64,000 nucleotides of DNA from Bacteriovorax stolpii (GTDB lineage: Bacteria > Bdellovibrionota > Bacteriovoracia > Bacteriovoracales > Bacteriovoracaceae): positions 78,305 to 142,304 of the forward strand of contig CAMCYI010000008.1 of the NCBI GenBank assembly GCA_945883845.1, in the 5' to 3' direction. The notes below the pieces were generated by a model. The model saw only the letters and a list, made by a program, of their open reading frames with translations, was not told the DNA's origin and did not search any database. Position 1 is the stretch's first letter. Every line of letters begins with the position of its first letter. The position numbers were made by a program, and so were the translations under genes. Positions 1-8,731 of this stretch are shown piece after piece.

Positions 1-1
1 T

Positions 2-1309
2 TTAGAAACCCAGGTCAAAGCACTCCAGGATAAAAGACTGGAAGGCGGACAGATCCAGAAAATTTACAGTACCGCGTGGTATTTGTCTCTTGCTGTACGG
101 ACTCCCGGAAAAACCTGGCAAGTCTATCTGGGTAGGGGAAATGGTCAGGAAGGGCTCTGGCTCCATGATGACCCGCCGATCAGCGCACTCAGGAAAAAAG
201 ACAATTTCCTCGAGTACTTTCGCCATCACTTGAGTTCATGCACCTTCATTGGTGTTGAACTCGATCGCTTTGATCGCATTCTACAGATCTCTTATCAGAA
301 ATTCGGCCGCAAGCAGGACCTTCTTCTCTTCTGGAAGGCCCGCAAACTTTATTTCGTTCACCATTATCAGGAACAGCCTGAAGCACCTTTCAGATTGCTT
401 CTCAGCTGGAGGGGCAAAGCGCAGATTCTGCAGGGAGAGATGACTGATCTTTTTAGCTGTTTTGACGAAGTGGGAAGAAACAAGGAGATGAATCACGACT
501 TCAAGAGCCGCCAGTTTCAGATGATGGATGAACTCTTGCAGATTGAACTGAAAGCATCTGAACTCAAAACATTGGGATCAAATCCGGGCTATCTTCAGAG
601 GAAAAAAGACAATATTGAAGATGATCTTCGCCGGGCCCAGCAATGGAAAAAACTCCAGGGTCTTCTTGATCAGGGTCATGAACTTAATATGTATGAACTC
701 AAAGTTGATGATCAAAAGATCAAGTTTGAAGGGGAACTTAACCCGTACGAAAGACGTGATCTTGTCTTCCAGAAAATTAAAAAATTAAAACGTGGCGAAA
801 ATATTCTTACTGAACGCCTTGAATCTGTGAACTCGCTGTTGACCGGGAAAAGCATTGAAGAGAAAGTGATTTCAACCTTACCCCTTAGTAAACCGGTATG
901 GGGCAAGGAAGTATTGAATGAAAATCTGGTATCAAAAAAAGAAGAGGCCAGTGACTACCGGACGTTCAGCTTCGAAGGTTTTCAGGTCGGTGTAGGGATG
1001 TCTGCTCAGGGAAATGATCAACTCAGAAATAAATGGTCTCACAAAGAAGACTATTGGATGCACCTTGATGGCCTGAAAAGTTCGCACGTCATTATCAAAC
1101 TCCCTTCTGGAAAAATACCTGAGGCAGAGGTCCTGAATACTGCAGCTTCAATACTTGCCCATTTTTCTCACTTTTCCGCTGATTGGATCCCCGTCATTTA
1201 TACGCAGGTGAAAAATTTGAAGGGTGTGACGGGTGCCGCAGGTATGGTAATATATAAAAAGGAAAAACATCTTCGTTGTCCCCGATTAACTACAGGACCA
1301 TGGATCTAA
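2..1309 (+). CDS. NFACT-family (RqcH-like) protein, 5' end outside window
   Basis: The reading frame is open to the left edge, so the N-terminus is missing; about 435 residues are visible. The C-terminal part (about residues 325-430 of the visible piece) has the NFACT-R pattern: a phenylalanine-rich strand, an Asn-Asp pair in QGNDQLRNK, then DYWMHLDGLKSSHVIIKLP and a final VTGAAGMVIYKKEK. A charged, helix-forming middle region (about 165-290) fits the coiled-coil arms of the family. Family members bind 60S/50S-tRNA complexes and take part in ribosome rescue by C-terminal tailing (RqcH) or bind fibronectin in pathogens. The first domain looks divergent, so the precise role is uncertain. The next gene starts one base after its stop, suggesting co-transcription. 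Confidence 0.8.
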   Translation, partial: LETQVKALQDKRLEGGQIQKIYSTAWYLSLAVRTPGKTWQVYLGRGNGQEGLWLHDDPPISALRKKDNFLEYFRHHLSSCTFIGVELDRFDRILQISYQKFGRKQDLLLFWKARKLYFVHHYQEQPEAPFRLLLSWRGKAQILQGEMTDLFSCFDEVGRNKEMNHDFKSRQFQMMDELLQIELKASELKTLGSNPGYLQRKKDNIEDDLRRAQQWKKLQGLLDQGHELNMYELKVDDQKIKFEGELNPYERRDLVFQKIKKLKRGENILTERLESVNSLLTGKSIEEKVISTLPLSKPVWGKEVLNENLVSKKEEASDYRTFSFEGFQVGVGMSAQGNDQLRNKWSHKEDYWMHLDGLKSSHVIIKLPSGKIPEAEVLNTAASILAHFSHFSADWIPVIYTQVKNLKGVTGAAGMVIYKKEKHLRCPRLTTGPWI

Positions 1310-1310
1310 C

Positions 1311-2108
1311 ATGCTCAAAAATTTAACTTTGCTTGGACTTTTATTTTCTACGAGCATGACATTCGCGGATGCTCTGACTTCAATCAAACTTTTCGATGCT
1401 AAAGTGTATACCCTGAAAAATAAAGGGATGAAGGATATTGTCGTTGATATCGTCAGCACGAAATTGAATCAGCAAATTAATAATCAGGGTACATTTGGAA
1501 ACGTAAATAATCTTATCTTTAGAGTTTATTGGACGCTCGTTCCTGAAAGATTTGACATTGAAGTATTGGGTCTTCCTGAAGGTTTTCGGGAATTGAAAGA
1601 AGAACTTAAAATAAGTGTTAGCTCACTGGTCGAAAATATTCTTCCACCTCCGACAGATAAAAAGTTCAGTACCTACAAATTTTCTGAACTTCCAAATAAT
1701 CAGTTCAAGGCCCAAGACACGAGTGGCGTAGCTGATATTCCAACTTTTCTTCTCAAGTTTGACGCACAAAATCGGCTAGTGGAGATCATTGGGCAAAAAC
1801 CAGTAGGGTCTTTTGTTGTATCGCCGGTCTATGAAAAAGATTCATTTTCAGACGGGAAATGGGTTTTGAAAAAGCAAGTGACGAAAGCTCAGGAGAATGG
1901 CCAGGATGTCACTTCTGTTAAAACGATCATCTATGGTACACAAAATGGAGTGACTGTTCCGAAGGGAGTAACGATCAGTACTGATCAAACTTTCTCTCGT
2001 CCGGAGATGAAGCCAGTTAGTTTTACGGAGACGATCGAGTTTAAAAATTACAAACTCAACACCGGCGAAGCGATGAAACATTTCATGAAAGATGCTCCGG
2101 TTCCCTAG
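1311..2108 (+). CDS. secreted protein of unknown function
   Basis: A 265-residue protein with a classical signal peptide (positive MLKN, hydrophobic LTLLGLLFSTSMTFA, cleavage after FADA-like residues around 20). No Cys in a lipobox position, so a periplasmic or exported soluble protein is more likely than a lipoprotein. The mature part is mixed beta-rich sequence with no transmembrane segment and no motif I recognise. It begins one base after the stop of the NFACT gene and lacks a good Shine-Dalgarno sequence of its own, which suggests translational coupling. A 101-base gap with a promoter follows, so it is probably the last gene of its operon. Confidence 0.7.
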   Translation: MLKNLTLLGLLFSTSMTFADALTSIKLFDAKVYTLKNKGMKDIVVDIVSTKLNQQINNQGTFGNVNNLIFRVYWTLVPERFDIEVLGLPEGFRELKEELKISVSSLVENILPPPTDKKFSTYKFSELPNNQFKAQDTSGVADIPTFLLKFDAQNRLVEIIGQKPVGSFVVSPVYEKDSFSDGKWVLKKQVTKAQENGQDVTSVKTIIYGTQNGVTVPKGVTISTDQTFSRPEMKPVSFTETIEFKNYKLNTGEAMKHFMKDAPVP

Positions 2109-2156
2109 TAGCAGACTGAAATACTCCACAGCTATTTTATTCATCTGATTCATTCT

Positions 2157-2184
2157 TTGTTCAATGCCTTCAAGAGGTTATAAT
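2157..2184 (+). promoter_or_regulatory. putative sigma-70 promoter for the methyltransferase gene
   Basis: A perfect -10 hexamer TATAAT (2179-2184) lies 16 bp after a weak -35 TTGTTC (2157-2162), in the gap before the gene starting at 2210. Only the first three -35 bases match consensus, so the call rests mainly on the -10. Confidence 0.5.
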
Positions 2185-2209
2185 AATCTCATACAAATGA
2201 AGGTGAATC

Positions 2210-3397
2210 GTGCGGACACTTGCCCTGGCGAAATCTGGTTTGAACAAACTTCGCTCACATTCTCGGGAATTGAAATCGTCTGATCTCGAGGATTCTATTC
2301 GTTCGTTGACTCCCGGAGAGTGGTGTCTTTTTCAGACAACTTCAGATCCTGAAAGATGGATGGGATTTGCAAATCCACTGATCGAAGAAAAATTTACAAG
2401 TGTTTATGTTCTGAAATCTTTCAGCGGAACTTCTTCAATATCTCCAGCAGACTATATCAAAGATTCCCTTGAGAAAGCTTACAACAAAAGAATGCGCTTT
2501 CATGATTATAAGAATGGATGCCGTTTAGTTTATGGCCTCAGTGATGGTTTGCCGGGCCTTATTGTCGATTCATTTAAAAATGCCTGCGTGATTCAGATCA
2601 ATACAGCTGGTCTTGATCAGCATCGAGAATTCATCAAAGCTGAAGTGGCACGCCTTAGTGGGAAAACTTCTTATCTCCTCGATAATGATAAATATCGTAG
2701 CAAAGAATCATTACCAAATTACAGCAAGGATATACTTCCGGATCTCGAAATTGAAGAGAACGGTATTTTATTTTCACTCCGCTCTGAGATTGTTCAGAAA
2801 GTCGGTTTTTATTATGATCATCGTGAGAATCGGCGTCAGCTCATGCTGCTTCTTGAAAGAATGAACAAGTTTAAGCATGGAGTAGATTTATTCTGTTACG
2901 CCGGTGCCTGGGGTCTCAGTGCTCTCAAGGGCGGCACTGCAAGAATGGATTTCGTAGACCAGGGTGATCTGTCTCATGAAGTGAAAACAGGCCTTGAGAA
3001 AAATGGCGTTATCGACAGGGGCTCGTTTTATCGTTCTGATGTCTTTAAATTCCTCGATCAGAAAATTTCCGATGGTACTAAATTCGATCTGCTCCTATGC
3101 GATCCACCAGCTTTTGCAAAAAGTCTTTCCCAGAAAAAAGAAGCTCTCGAAGGTTACAGCAAACTTCATCGAAAGGTATTCAAGGTTGCAGGCGAGAAAG
3201 CACTGATTGCTTTTTCTTCATGTACTCATTACGTCGATCACCAGGAATTCCAGAAAAATATCCTGGATGCTGCTCAGAAAGAAAATAAAAAAATTCAACT
3301 CCTCTATTGCGGATTGCAAGGGTGGGATCATCCTGTGTCTTCATTGGAAGAGAAATCAAATTACATAAAAAGTTATTTTTACCTAATGGAGTCTTAG
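2210..3397 (+). CDS. class I SAM-dependent rRNA methyltransferase, RlmI-like
   Basis: A 395-residue protein of the RlmI/YccW family, which methylates C5 of a cytosine in 23S rRNA. An N-terminal PUA-like region is followed by the Rossmann methyltransferase: SAM-binding motif DLFCYAGAWGLSAL (about residues 227-240), acidic turn FVDQ, and the catalytic motif LLLCDPPAFAKS (about 293-304). A conserved Ser-Ser-Cys near residue 338 supplies the nucleophilic Cys typical of m5C enzymes. The start is a GTG preceded by AAGGTG at five bases; the nearby ATG at 2197 is in another frame. Its C-terminal end sits directly before the Bat operon. Exact target base is inferred from the family only. Confidence 0.82.
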   Translation: MRTLALAKSGLNKLRSHSRELKSSDLEDSIRSLTPGEWCLFQTTSDPERWMGFANPLIEEKFTSVYVLKSFSGTSSISPADYIKDSLEKAYNKRMRFHDYKNGCRLVYGLSDGLPGLIVDSFKNACVIQINTAGLDQHREFIKAEVARLSGKTSYLLDNDKYRSKESLPNYSKDILPDLEIEENGILFSLRSEIVQKVGFYYDHRENRRQLMLLLERMNKFKHGVDLFCYAGAWGLSALKGGTARMDFVDQGDLSHEVKTGLEKNGVIDRGSFYRSDVFKFLDQKISDGTKFDLLLCDPPAFAKSLSQKKEALEGYSKLHRKVFKVAGEKALIAFSSCTHYVDHQEFQKNILDAAQKENKKIQLLYCGLQGWDHPVSSLEEKSNYIKSYFYLMES

Positions 3398-3399
3398 TT

Positions 3400-4341
3400 A
3401 TGGTACTGCAAGAAAAAATTCAGATGATTCTCAAAGAGGCCCGCACTAACATATTTGGTCAGGATGAACTCCTTGAGTCGATCATCGCTGCTCTCGTATG
3501 TGAGGGACATCTTTTAATTGAAGGACTTCCTGGTCTCGGAAAAACTCTCAGTGTATCCGTCATGAGTAAGCTCTGTGATCTTCAGTTTCAGCGAATTCAG
3601 TTTACACCAGATCTTCTTCCCTCTGATCTTATCGGAACAATGGTGTTCAACCAGATGAAGCAGGAATTTTCAACGAAGTTCGGCCCTGTGTTCACTCAAC
3701 TAGTTCTAGCTGATGAGATCAATCGCGCGCCTGCTAAAGTTCAGGCAGCACTCCTTGAGGCCATGGCCGAAAAGCAAGTGACCATTGGAGATAAGTCTCA
3801 CAAGCTGCCTAGTCCATTTGTTGTTCTTGCGACTCAGAACCCGATTGAGCAGGAAGGAACTTATAATCTTCCTGAAGCTCAGCTAGATCGCTTCATGATG
3901 AAGATTTCTGTTGATTACCCTGATTTTGAGGCTGAAAAAAGTATTCTCGGGCTGAAGCATTCACAAACGGATCTAAAGCCAGTTCTTAACCAGAATGATC
4001 TTTTCGCTCTTAAAGAGAAGGTTGAAGCAGTCTATGTCGATGAAAAAATCAAAGACATGATTATCCGTATGGTTCATGCTACCAGACCCGGTAGTAAATT
4101 TTTCTCAAAAAAATATGACGGTGCCATCACTGCTGGAGCTTCACCACGTGCTTCCATCTGGCTTTATAAAATCGGAAAATTTAAGGCCTTCATGGATAAT
4201 AAGGATTTTGTTACCCCTGAACATATCCTTTCAGTTATTCCATCTGTTCTCGGTCACCGCGTGATTCCGTCTTACGAAGCGCAGATCGATAAATTAAATA
4301 CAAGAAACCTTGTTACTGCGATTGCCGCCAGTGTTGTTTAA
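3400..4341 (+). CDS. moxR: MoxR-type AAA+ ATPase, first gene of Bat-like operon
   Basis: A 313-residue MoxR-family AAA+ ATPase. Walker A GLPGLGKT is at residues 42-49, Walker B LVLADEIN near 105, and a sensor region with ATQNPIEQEGTYNLPEAQLDRF around 145-165. The frame extends upstream to 3307, but the ATG at 3400 has GGAG nine bases before it and gives the usual family length and N-terminus; the longer form would overlap the previous gene by 91 bp. MoxR proteins act as chaperone-like ATPases for von Willebrand factor A (VWA) partners, which are encoded immediately downstream. The stop overlaps the next start (TAATG). Confidence 0.9.
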   Translation: MVLQEKIQMILKEARTNIFGQDELLESIIAALVCEGHLLIEGLPGLGKTLSVSVMSKLCDLQFQRIQFTPDLLPSDLIGTMVFNQMKQEFSTKFGPVFTQLVLADEINRAPAKVQAALLEAMAEKQVTIGDKSHKLPSPFVVLATQNPIEQEGTYNLPEAQLDRFMMKISVDYPDFEAEKSILGLKHSQTDLKPVLNQNDLFALKEKVEAVYVDEKIKDMIIRMVHATRPGSKFFSKKYDGAITAGASPRASIWLYKIGKFKAFMDNKDFVTPEHILSVIPSVLGHRVIPSYEAQIDKLNTRNLVTAIAASVV

Positions 4342-5183
4342 TGAACCTTAAAGAAATTGAGCGGATCGTCCGCACAATACAGACTCATATCTTTAAGAAC
4401 TCAAATGCTTACTCTTCGGGCATGCTGAAGTCGCATTTCCGTGGCTCCGGTCTCCAGTTTCGTGAACATCAGGTCTATGTACCTGGTGATGATGTCCGAT
4501 TCATTGACTGGAAATTATCGGCCAGGTCAACTAACGTTTACGTGAAAACTTTTGAAGAAGAAAGAAACGTTGAAATCGTCATCATGATTGATCTCTCTCA
4601 CTCCTTGTTTTACGGATATGAAGGAGTTTCAAAACTTCAGGCCATGATCGAGATTGTCGCCTTGCTTTACATCCTTGCGGGACAAACCCACGATCTCGTT
4701 CGAACTGTTATCTGGGGAGATAAAACATATAATCTCCCTCCGAAAAAAGGACAGGAAGGATTAACACTCTTCATCTCAGTTATGGAAAAAATGGGTATGC
4801 TCGATACCGATGGCAAAGTCATTCTCAGACAAGACCGGATTATCAACACTCATACAGAAGAAATGAAAATAGCTCAGATGAAAGCTTTTCTCGCCAAGAG
4901 AAAAGAGGTGATCTATCTCGGAGATCTGAGCCTAGTTAAAAAACATAATATATGGGAAAAAATCCTGGATAAAAAGAACATGCATTGCTTCCGCATATTC
5001 TCACCAGTGGATAAGAACGTAGCAGTTCCATTTCTTTTTAAAGCAAGGAATCCATCTACGGGCAAAGGTACTGTTACTGAGCTTAAAGGTAAAGTTGAGG
5101 AGCCTCTATTCAAAAAAGAGCGTTACAAGGAAATTGGAGTCCAGGAACGATATCTTGAGAAGTTTGTAAGGGAGATGGTTTGA
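4341..5183 (+). CDS. DUF58 domain protein of Bat operon
   Basis: A 280-residue protein of the DUF58 family. The diagnostic segment is at about residues 28-75: GSGLQFREHQVYVPGDDVR then FIDWKLSARS and VKTFEEER. It is followed by a VWA-like strand VEIVIMIDLSHSLFYG (about 75-90) with a DLSHS metal-site-like motif. DUF58 proteins occur next to MoxR in operons of cell-envelope or aerotolerance function; the biochemical role is unknown. Start overlaps the moxR stop by one base and the gene overlaps the next one by four bases, so translation is likely coupled. Confidence 0.87.
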   Translation: MNLKEIERIVRTIQTHIFKNSNAYSSGMLKSHFRGSGLQFREHQVYVPGDDVRFIDWKLSARSTNVYVKTFEEERNVEIVIMIDLSHSLFYGYEGVSKLQAMIEIVALLYILAGQTHDLVRTVIWGDKTYNLPPKKGQEGLTLFISVMEKMGMLDTDGKVILRQDRIINTHTEEMKIAQMKAFLAKRKEVIYLGDLSLVKKHNIWEKILDKKNMHCFRIFSPVDKNVAVPFLFKARNPSTGKGTVTELKGKVEEPLFKKERYKEIGVQERYLEKFVREMV

Positions 5184-5941
5184 ACCCACGATTTCTTATT
5201 CTCCTTATACTTTTCTTCACTCAAGGCCTCTTAGCTCAGGTGTCGATGAAGATTAAGTTTCCTGTTGAGCAGGTTTCAACAGGCGAGCTTCTTAAAGTTG
5301 AGGTCGTCCTTGATTCTGCATCGGCTCAGGCACTGCCCATTCAGTCTCTCAAGGGTGAAACAATCGCTGATTATATTTATATACAGTACTTCTCTCCTCT
5401 TATCCGTCGCGAAGGGAGTGATAACTTTACGGCCGATGCTGAAATTGTGCTTATCAGAAAACCTGAATCGAATCAGGTTCAGACGACATTTAAAGGTCTG
5501 CCCCTCTTCATAGGCTGGGATAACGTTGAAATTGTCGCTGTGGATACGCCACCCGATTATGTTTTTGAAACTTTCACGATTCCAACCCCATTGAACATTC
5601 TTCGGTGGATACTTGCTGCGATTCTTGTCGCATTAGCTAGTTGGGGTGCCTGGATTCTCCTCAGGAAAATCCGCACGAAGAAAAATGAAAAGCAGCGGCT
5701 TAAAGATCTTAAATCTCGACTGACTTCGGCCAAAGATTATCACGGAGTCGTTGAGATCTGGAAAAGTAAGCATTCATTTCTCAAGGATTTCCCTTTTCTG
5801 GAGAGTTCCTTCAGCAATCTGGAAACTGTTCTCTTCCGCTTTCAGTTCAAGCCTAAGCGAACGATGGAAGAAGAGTTTAAGGTAATGGATGCCTACCGCA
5901 CTTTTGTCAAAGAATCAGAAGGAGGGTTAAGTGGAATTTAA
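5180..5941 (+). CDS. membrane-anchored Ig-like protein of Bat operon (DUF4381-like)
   Basis: A 253-residue protein starting with TTG (the only start consistent with an AAGGGAG ribosome site at 5168-5174). It has a signal peptide (LILLILFFTQGLLAQ), an extracytoplasmic beta-rich domain of about 115 residues, one membrane segment (about 142-160, ILRWILAAILVALASWGAW) and a basic cytoplasmic tail of about 90 residues. This layout matches the small membrane protein found between DUF58 and VWA genes in Bat operons, often annotated as DUF4381 or BatD-like. Function is unknown. It overlaps the next gene by 11 bases. Confidence 0.72.
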   Translation: MNPRFLILLILFFTQGLLAQVSMKIKFPVEQVSTGELLKVEVVLDSASAQALPIQSLKGETIADYIYIQYFSPLIRREGSDNFTADAEIVLIRKPESNQVQTTFKGLPLFIGWDNVEIVAVDTPPDYVFETFTIPTPLNILRWILAAILVALASWGAWILLRKIRTKKNEKQRLKDLKSRLTSAKDYHGVVEIWKSKHSFLKDFPFLESSFSNLETVLFRFQFKPKRTMEEEFKVMDAYRTFVKESEGGLSGI

Positions 5942-6908
5942 GTATCCGCTCCTTCTCTGGATAGGTGTTCTTGCTGGATTACTATGGACTCTGGATTTCT
6001 GGAAAGTATTCATGAGGAGTCAGTTGTATTTTCCGCATCAGCAAGTTGCGATCTCCGCATGGAAGAAAATTTCTCGGTTCATTCTTTTTGGAATGGGAGT
6101 CGCAGGTTGGGGCTATCTGAGTTATGCTCTCATGCAGCCGCGTATCCCTCACAAATATTCCCCTAGTAGCATTGAAGTTAATGACATTGTTCTTTGTATC
6201 GACGTCTCACGTTCTATGCTTGCTGAAGATATTCGCCCGAATCGACTCGAGGTCGCGAAAGAAAAAATCAGGGAATTCGTGCGAATGCGTCCGACTGACC
6301 GGATTGCTGTCGTCATTTTCTCTGAAAAAGTTTTTACCCTTCTTCCTCTGACAACTGATCCTTCACTGGTTGATCAGGTGTTGTCAGAAATTTCTATCGG
6401 CTATCTTGGAAGCGGCACGAATATTGGCGATGGACTAGCACTTTCAGTTGCACGAGCAGTGAATTCTGAAACGAAGAACAAAGTTATTATTCTCCTCACT
6501 GATGGAGTGGCGAACGTCGGCACGCTGACTCCTATGCAGGCCGCTGAAGAAGCCAAAAAATATAACATCAAAGTATATACCATTGGACTTGGAACTGATG
6601 AAGACGCTCGTATTCCCATGGGGAACGGTATCTTCGGAACTCAGTATCAGAATATTCCGGGTGGCTCTATTGATTACAAGGTTCTCAAGGAAATGGCCGA
6701 CTATACCGGCGGAAAATTTTATCCCGCGAAGTCTGAAGGTGGTTTAAAACAGATTCTCGAAGATATCCAAAAACTCGAAAAAACTGAAATCAAAGTGAAC
6801 AATCGCATTGTGTATGATGAAAAATATTACGACTTCCTCCTTCTCGGTGTTGGCCTGATGATTATCACTGAAATACTTCGCAGAATCTTGCTGAAGGATG
6901 TCGCATGA
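5931..6908 (+). CDS. batA: VWA-domain membrane protein, BatA-like
   Basis: A 325-residue protein with membrane segments near residues 7-20 and 48-68, a VWA domain (about 85-285) and a C-terminal membrane segment (about 298-318). The metal-ion-dependent adhesion site is intact: D91-x-S93-x-S95 in CIDVSRSM, a later Thr in GSGTNIGDGL and Asp in LLTDGVANVG. This is the BatA/BatB arrangement: VWA domain outside, anchored by flanking helices. The GTG start at 5931 has GGAGGG ten bases upstream. It lies between an Ig-like partner and a second VWA gene; MoxR is the likely chaperone. Confidence 0.88.
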   Translation: MEFKYPLLLWIGVLAGLLWTLDFWKVFMRSQLYFPHQQVAISAWKKISRFILFGMGVAGWGYLSYALMQPRIPHKYSPSSIEVNDIVLCIDVSRSMLAEDIRPNRLEVAKEKIREFVRMRPTDRIAVVIFSEKVFTLLPLTTDPSLVDQVLSEISIGYLGSGTNIGDGLALSVARAVNSETKNKVIILLTDGVANVGTLTPMQAAEEAKKYNIKVYTIGLGTDEDARIPMGNGIFGTQYQNIPGGSIDYKVLKEMADYTGGKFYPAKSEGGLKQILEDIQKLEKTEIKVNNRIVYDEKYYDFLLLGVGLMIITEILRRILLKDVA

Positions 6909-8731
6909 ACTTCCTCCGTCTTGAGTTTGCGCCCGGCATAGCCTTAGCTTTTATGCTTCTGATTTTTCTCGTCCTTTGGATGGAGGGTCGGTTCTTTAAA
7001 ATGGTCAAAACGTACTGGTTCTATAAACGAAGTTGGGCGAGTTTCATTTCTTCTTTTCTTTTTCTTTGCGGCATGGGTCTTTTGCTATTCAGTCTCCTCG
7101 ACATCAGGGGCCCTGAGGAAAAGATCAAGACAGAAGCTCCTACTGAGAGAACAATTATTCTCATTGATACTTCTGCCAGTATGCTCGCTGAGGACGTAAA
7201 ACCGAGCCGCTTGCAGAAAGCAGTCTTGATTGCGAAACACTATGCGCGTAAGGCTGCTGGACATCAAATTGCAGTCGTCGTCTTTGCTGAAATTCAGAAA
7301 AAAATTGTTCCATTCACTAACGATCTTGATCTTATTGATGCCCGCCTTGAAACACTCAAAAATCTCAAAAATAATTACGGTTCATCCGCACTCTCTGTCG
7401 CGATACAGGAAAGTATTCAATACTTTAAGGAAACAGGTAACGAAGGACGCGGGAATCTTCTTGTTCTCACAGACGGTGAAGAGACCTCTGAAGGCGTAAA
7501 ACTAAATATTCCTGAAGATATAAATCTCGCCCTGGTGGGTATCGGGACTGAACAAGGGGGAAGAATTCCTCTCGATGACGGTCGTGGGCTTCGTTATGGA
7601 TATAAGAAATCGAGCGGCAAGGATGTTGTAACCAAACTTAACGAAACATTCTTCCAGAAAACCGCATCTGATGTTCCATCCGGAAAATACTGGATAGCAA
7701 ACAGCTATACTCTTCCTTCTGATGAGATTGTGGAGTTCTTTCGAGGTGAAATGCAGAAAGGACAAAATCAGCAGGACATGACGATCAGACCTGTTTTGAT
7801 GGAATGGTTTGTCCTTCCCGCCATTGGTCTTCTGATTCTGTCCTATGTATTTAAGGCCGCCGGAGTTTTCACGCTCGGATTGTTACTGTGTTTGTCTCCT
7901 GTCGCCTGGTCGCAGGAAGAAGAAGAAAAGAAAATTGAATATTCGCCAGAGACCATTCAGCAGCTGGAGCAGCTTCAAAAAGGACGACTAAGTCAGCTGG
8001 AAAAAATCAAACTGGCAGATGATCTTCAAAAAGCCGGAGCTTATGATGAATCTCTTCAGCTATATCAGGAAAACTTACCAATAGATAAAATCGATAAGGT
8101 GATTCCTCCTGAAGCATATCTAAATTACGGTACCAGTCTTCTGAAAAAAGATAAGACAGCTGAAGGCCTCCAAATTTATAACCAGTTAGCACACTCGGGT
8201 CTTGATGGCGAAGGTGCGGATAAAATCCGTGAGACCATGAAGAAAAACACGATGTCTCATTTTCGAAAGAAAGAAGAGGAGAAAAAGAAAAAAGAACAGG
8301 AAAAAAAGGATAAGGAAAAGAATAAGGATCAGAACAAAGATCAGAAGAACGAGGAAGACAAGGGTCAGGACTCGAAGAACAGTAATCAGCAGGGTGAAAA
8401 TAAAGGTCAGGGCGAGCCTGGTAAAAATCAGCAGCAAAAGCCATCAAAAGATGGGAAGCAAGACGATAAGAAAGACGAGAGCGGAAAAGATAAAAAAGAC
8501 AAAGGTGATGAAGGCGATAAGGAAAAAGATAAGAAAGGTGGCGACAAAGGTGACGAAAAAAAATCAGATGCAGGAGACGAAGGTGAGCAGAAGAAAAACC
8601 TTCCACCTCGCAAATTACCTGCAAAGCTCAAGCAACTTATGTCTGATGATCGCCAGTTACAGATGAAGGTAATCGAGAATGGAACAAAAGAATTAAACCA
8701 ACGTAAGAATAGAAATAGTAAGGATTGGTAG
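6905..8731 (+). CDS. batB: VWA plus TPR fusion with lysine-rich tail (BatB-BatC fusion)
   Basis: A 608-residue protein that looks like BatB fused to BatC. Two membrane segments (about 8-26 and 46-66) precede a VWA domain with D88-x-S90-x-S92 (IDTSASM) and LVLTDGEETSEG. Further membrane segments near 297-335 are followed by a TPR-like pair (about 365-440). The tail (about 445-565) is extremely rich in Lys, Asp, Glu, Gln and Gly, as in BatC proteins, and ends in RKLPAKLKQLMSDDRQLQMK. In most bacteria batB and batC are separate genes. The long single frame across both halves, with no stop at the junction, supports a true fusion. It starts four bases inside the previous gene. Confidence 0.82.
   Translation: MNFLRLEFAPGIALAFMLLIFLVLWMEGRFFKMVKTYWFYKRSWASFISSFLFLCGMGLLLFSLLDIRGPEEKIKTEAPTERTIILIDTSASMLAEDVKPSRLQKAVLIAKHYARKAAGHQIAVVVFAEIQKKIVPFTNDLDLIDARLETLKNLKNNYGSSALSVAIQESIQYFKETGNEGRGNLLVLTDGEETSEGVKLNIPEDINLALVGIGTEQGGRIPLDDGRGLRYGYKKSSGKDVVTKLNETFFQKTASDVPSGKYWIANSYTLPSDEIVEFFRGEMQKGQNQQDMTIRPVLMEWFVLPAIGLLILSYVFKAAGVFTLGLLLCLSPVAWSQEEEEKKIEYSPETIQQLEQLQKGRLSQLEKIKLADDLQKAGAYDESLQLYQENLPIDKIDKVIPPEAYLNYGTSLLKKDKTAEGLQIYNQLAHSGLDGEGADKIRETMKKNTMSHFRKKEEEKKKKEQEKKDKEKNKDQNKDQKNEEDKGQDSKNSNQQGENKGQGEPGKNQQQKPSKDGKQDDKKDESGKDKKDKGDEGDKEKDKKGGDKGDEKKSDAGDEGEQKKNLPPRKLPAKLKQLMSDDRQLQMKVIENGTKELNQRKNRNSKDW

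Noticed and set aside
3307..3399. Longer N-terminus of the MoxR protein
   Set aside because: It would overlap the methyltransferase gene by 91 bases and adds residues not typical of the family; the ATG at 3400 has a ribosome site.
8007..8624. Long minus-strand open frame opposite the VWA-TPR fusion
   Set aside because: It is the shadow of the Lys/Asp-rich tail; its composition is skewed and it has no sensible start or family.
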